A stretch of DNA of 64,000 nucleotides, from the NCBI GenBank assembly GCA_021432635.1, contig MU270020.1:1009202-1073201 (forward strand). Reading direction: 5' to 3'. Under the pieces are notes generated by a model. That model did no database searches and was not told the origin of the DNA. It saw nothing but the letters and a program-made list of their open reading frames with translations. Positions 62,869-64,000 of this stretch are shown in pieces (positions within the stretch are counted from its first letter, which is position 1; every line of letters starts with the position of its first letter). Source of the stretch: Thozetella sp. PMI_491. Taxonomy: Eukaryota; Ascomycota; Sordariomycetes; Chaetosphaeriales; Chaetosphaeriaceae. Made by a program: the position numbers and the translations under genes.

Positions 62869-63030
62869 CATATCCATCTTTATGCCCACCAAAGGGCGGA
62901 ACCGCCCTCTTGGACTCGCCCTCATACCCGTTTTTATGCCCACCAAAGGACGGAACCGTCCTCTTGGACTCGCCCTCATACCCATTCTTATGCCCACCAA
63001 AGACCGGAACCGCCCTTGCAGCAACGACAG
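62869..63030 (+). repeat. 54-bp tandem repeat, three units, each with a hairpin or inverted CGG site
   Basis: Units begin at 62869, 62923 and 62977; the first two are nearly identical and the third diverges after about 45 bases. Each holds CGGAACCG, an inverted pair of CGG triplets spaced by two bases, the kind of arrangement bound by fungal Zn2Cys6 factors. In units 1 and 2 this core lies in a longer inverted repeat (62889-62913 and 62943-62967) of 11 pairs with one bulged C. The two differ by a paired change (GGGCGG/CCGCCC against GGACGG/CCGTCC) that keeps the pairing. The unit length is a multiple of three and all units are open in one frame, but no gene start or domain supports a protein. 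Confidence 0.8.
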
Positions 63031-63891
63031 TCTCACCTTGGACTGTTCCACTCGTGAGCGAGCTGTGCTATCTAGAAACTTGTGAAATCATAAAGTGTCG
63101 TACCAGTAGGTGCCGCCAAGGTGACGGTCGAGAGTACGTTGACGCAGACGAAGAAAAGGACTTGAAACTGCATTTCGAGGAGGATGAAAATTATTGGGGC
63201 TTTAGGTTCGTTCTTGATGTCAATGATGTTGCGATGTTACGGATGGGCTCAAGAATATGGTCTTCACGCTGTCCTTTTATGCACCGAGTGAATATCCATC
63301 GCGATTTACAACCCTAGATTATAGCTATCATGAAAACTGTTTCTAGATAGAGTAGTGTAGCCTAGTCAGTTGATTAATCGTGTTATCCAGGCGGGGCACA
63401 TTTTTGGCCATAATAAGGAAGGTATTCCGAAGATGGACGGGAATATGCAAGCCTGACGCAGCCTGATGCAAGTCAGATGCGAATGTATCACCACTTTCGG
63501 AGCTCAAAGCCTGATACAGTAATCAACAGTGTGGTCCATTGGCCAGGACTCGCAATCGCATAATATTCAATCTTCCATCATGACGCTTTGTGTGACTGTG
63601 ATTAGGGTAATATCGCTTTCGCGACGGCCAATATTGATGTAATCACCACCACTTCGGGGAAAATAACCCCGTTTGCTGTGGCTTCATTCCACTCCGGAAC
63701 CTATCGGACGGCGTGCGTATAATTGCCACCTCCAAAGGCGGCAAGGCATGCGGGGCACTGACCATGACGATATAGTAGTAGACATTTGTCAGTTAAAGAG
63801 AGAATAAAGACTTGGCTATTCATACTGCTAGTACCAGTAAGCCCCTTTTTCTTTCTAATCTCGTGAAATGTGGAATTGGCCGATGGCAAGG
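63031..63891. other. Spacer before the right-edge gene
   Basis: About 860 bases, AT-rich compared with the coding regions. The open frame 62772-63317 that runs through the repeat ends here; its last ~80 residues are charged but match nothing I know. No other feature is seen. Confidence 0.35.
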
Positions 63892-64000
63892 TCAAACAAC
63901 AGTGAAGCTCTCGGGCTTCTTGAAGGAGAAGACGATCTGGAGAAAACGCGGGTCATCAACATTAAGACCTCGAGAAACTCTCTCAAATTCTTCCCGGTTG
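63892..64000 (-). CDS. 3' end of an unidentified gene, cut by the right edge
   Basis: On the minus strand a frame enters from the right edge and codes 35 residues to a TGA at 63894-63892. The sequence (starting NREEFERVSRGLNVDDPRF and ending with FKKPESFTVV) has the mix of charged and hydrophobic residues of a folded protein end, unlike the chance frames around it. The plus strand is also open over the same stretch from an ATG at 63868, so the strand choice is not certain. No family can be named from so short a piece. Confidence 0.4.
   Translation of the reverse strand, partial: NREEFERVSRGLNVDDPRFLQIVFSFKKPESFTVV

Noticed and set aside
62772-63317. A 181-codon open frame running through the 54-bp repeat
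   Set aside because: The frame stays open mainly because the repeat unit is a multiple of three and stop-free; there is no domain, signal peptide or credible splice structure, and the other strand is also open over the repeat.

Overview
The window comes from the nuclear genome of a filamentous ascomycete, most likely a sordariomycete. The genes are split by short GT-AG introns (about 48-93 nt, one of 171 nt), often with a CTAAC branch site. Coding sequence is rich in G/C at third codon positions, and genes are separated by long spacers. Typical fungal families occur: a fungal-type cell-wall GPI protein, a BIM1/X325 copper protein, a ferric reductase of the fungal FRE type, an AA7-type flavo-oxidase, Doa10 and a TDT transporter. 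I cannot name the species.

Layout. The left edge (1-587) holds the 3' end of an unidentified gene. From 3.2 to 16 kb lies a run of secretory genes: a Cys/Tyr/Ser/Thr-rich GPI protein (+), a large subtilase (+), a small secreted protein (+) and a GH43-like secreted protein (-), with a mitochondrial BolA3-type Fe-S gene (-) between them. From 17.5 to 24.3 kb come a GMC oxidoreductase that looks decayed, a C2H2 zinc-finger gene with an unclear 5' end, and a six-domain-long but single-enzyme cytochrome P450 in five exons (-). From 27.4 to 32.3 kb are arginyl-tRNA synthetase (-) and a ferric reductase (-). At 35-38 kb are a BIM1-like copper-binding GPI protein (+) and a Ser/Thr-rich GPI protein (+).

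From 38 to 47 kb are two very large minus-strand genes: a helical (HeLo-like) / degenerate kinase / trypsin-like protease fusion of 1221 residues, and a 1152-residue protein with amphipathic repeats of unknown role. These are followed by Doa10/SSM4 (1780 residues, +), a malate/C4-dicarboxylate or sulfite-type TDT transporter (+), and a bicovalent-flavin oxidase with an 8-nt microexon (+). The right end holds a 54-bp tandem repeat with hairpins and the 3' end of another minus-strand gene.

How they fit. There is no obvious biosynthetic cluster. The ferric reductase and the BIM1-like protein both handle redox metals at the cell surface, but they are 3 kb apart with independent promoters, so joint action is only a guess. 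The most unusual gene is the HeLo-like/pseudokinase/trypsin fusion: its three parts look like a sensing or regulatory half joined to a protease with a complete His-Asp-Ser triad. It is the best candidate here for an undescribed system. The N-terminal half resembles parts used in fungal self/non-self recognition, but that link is inferred from short sequence resemblance and needs profile and structure searches.
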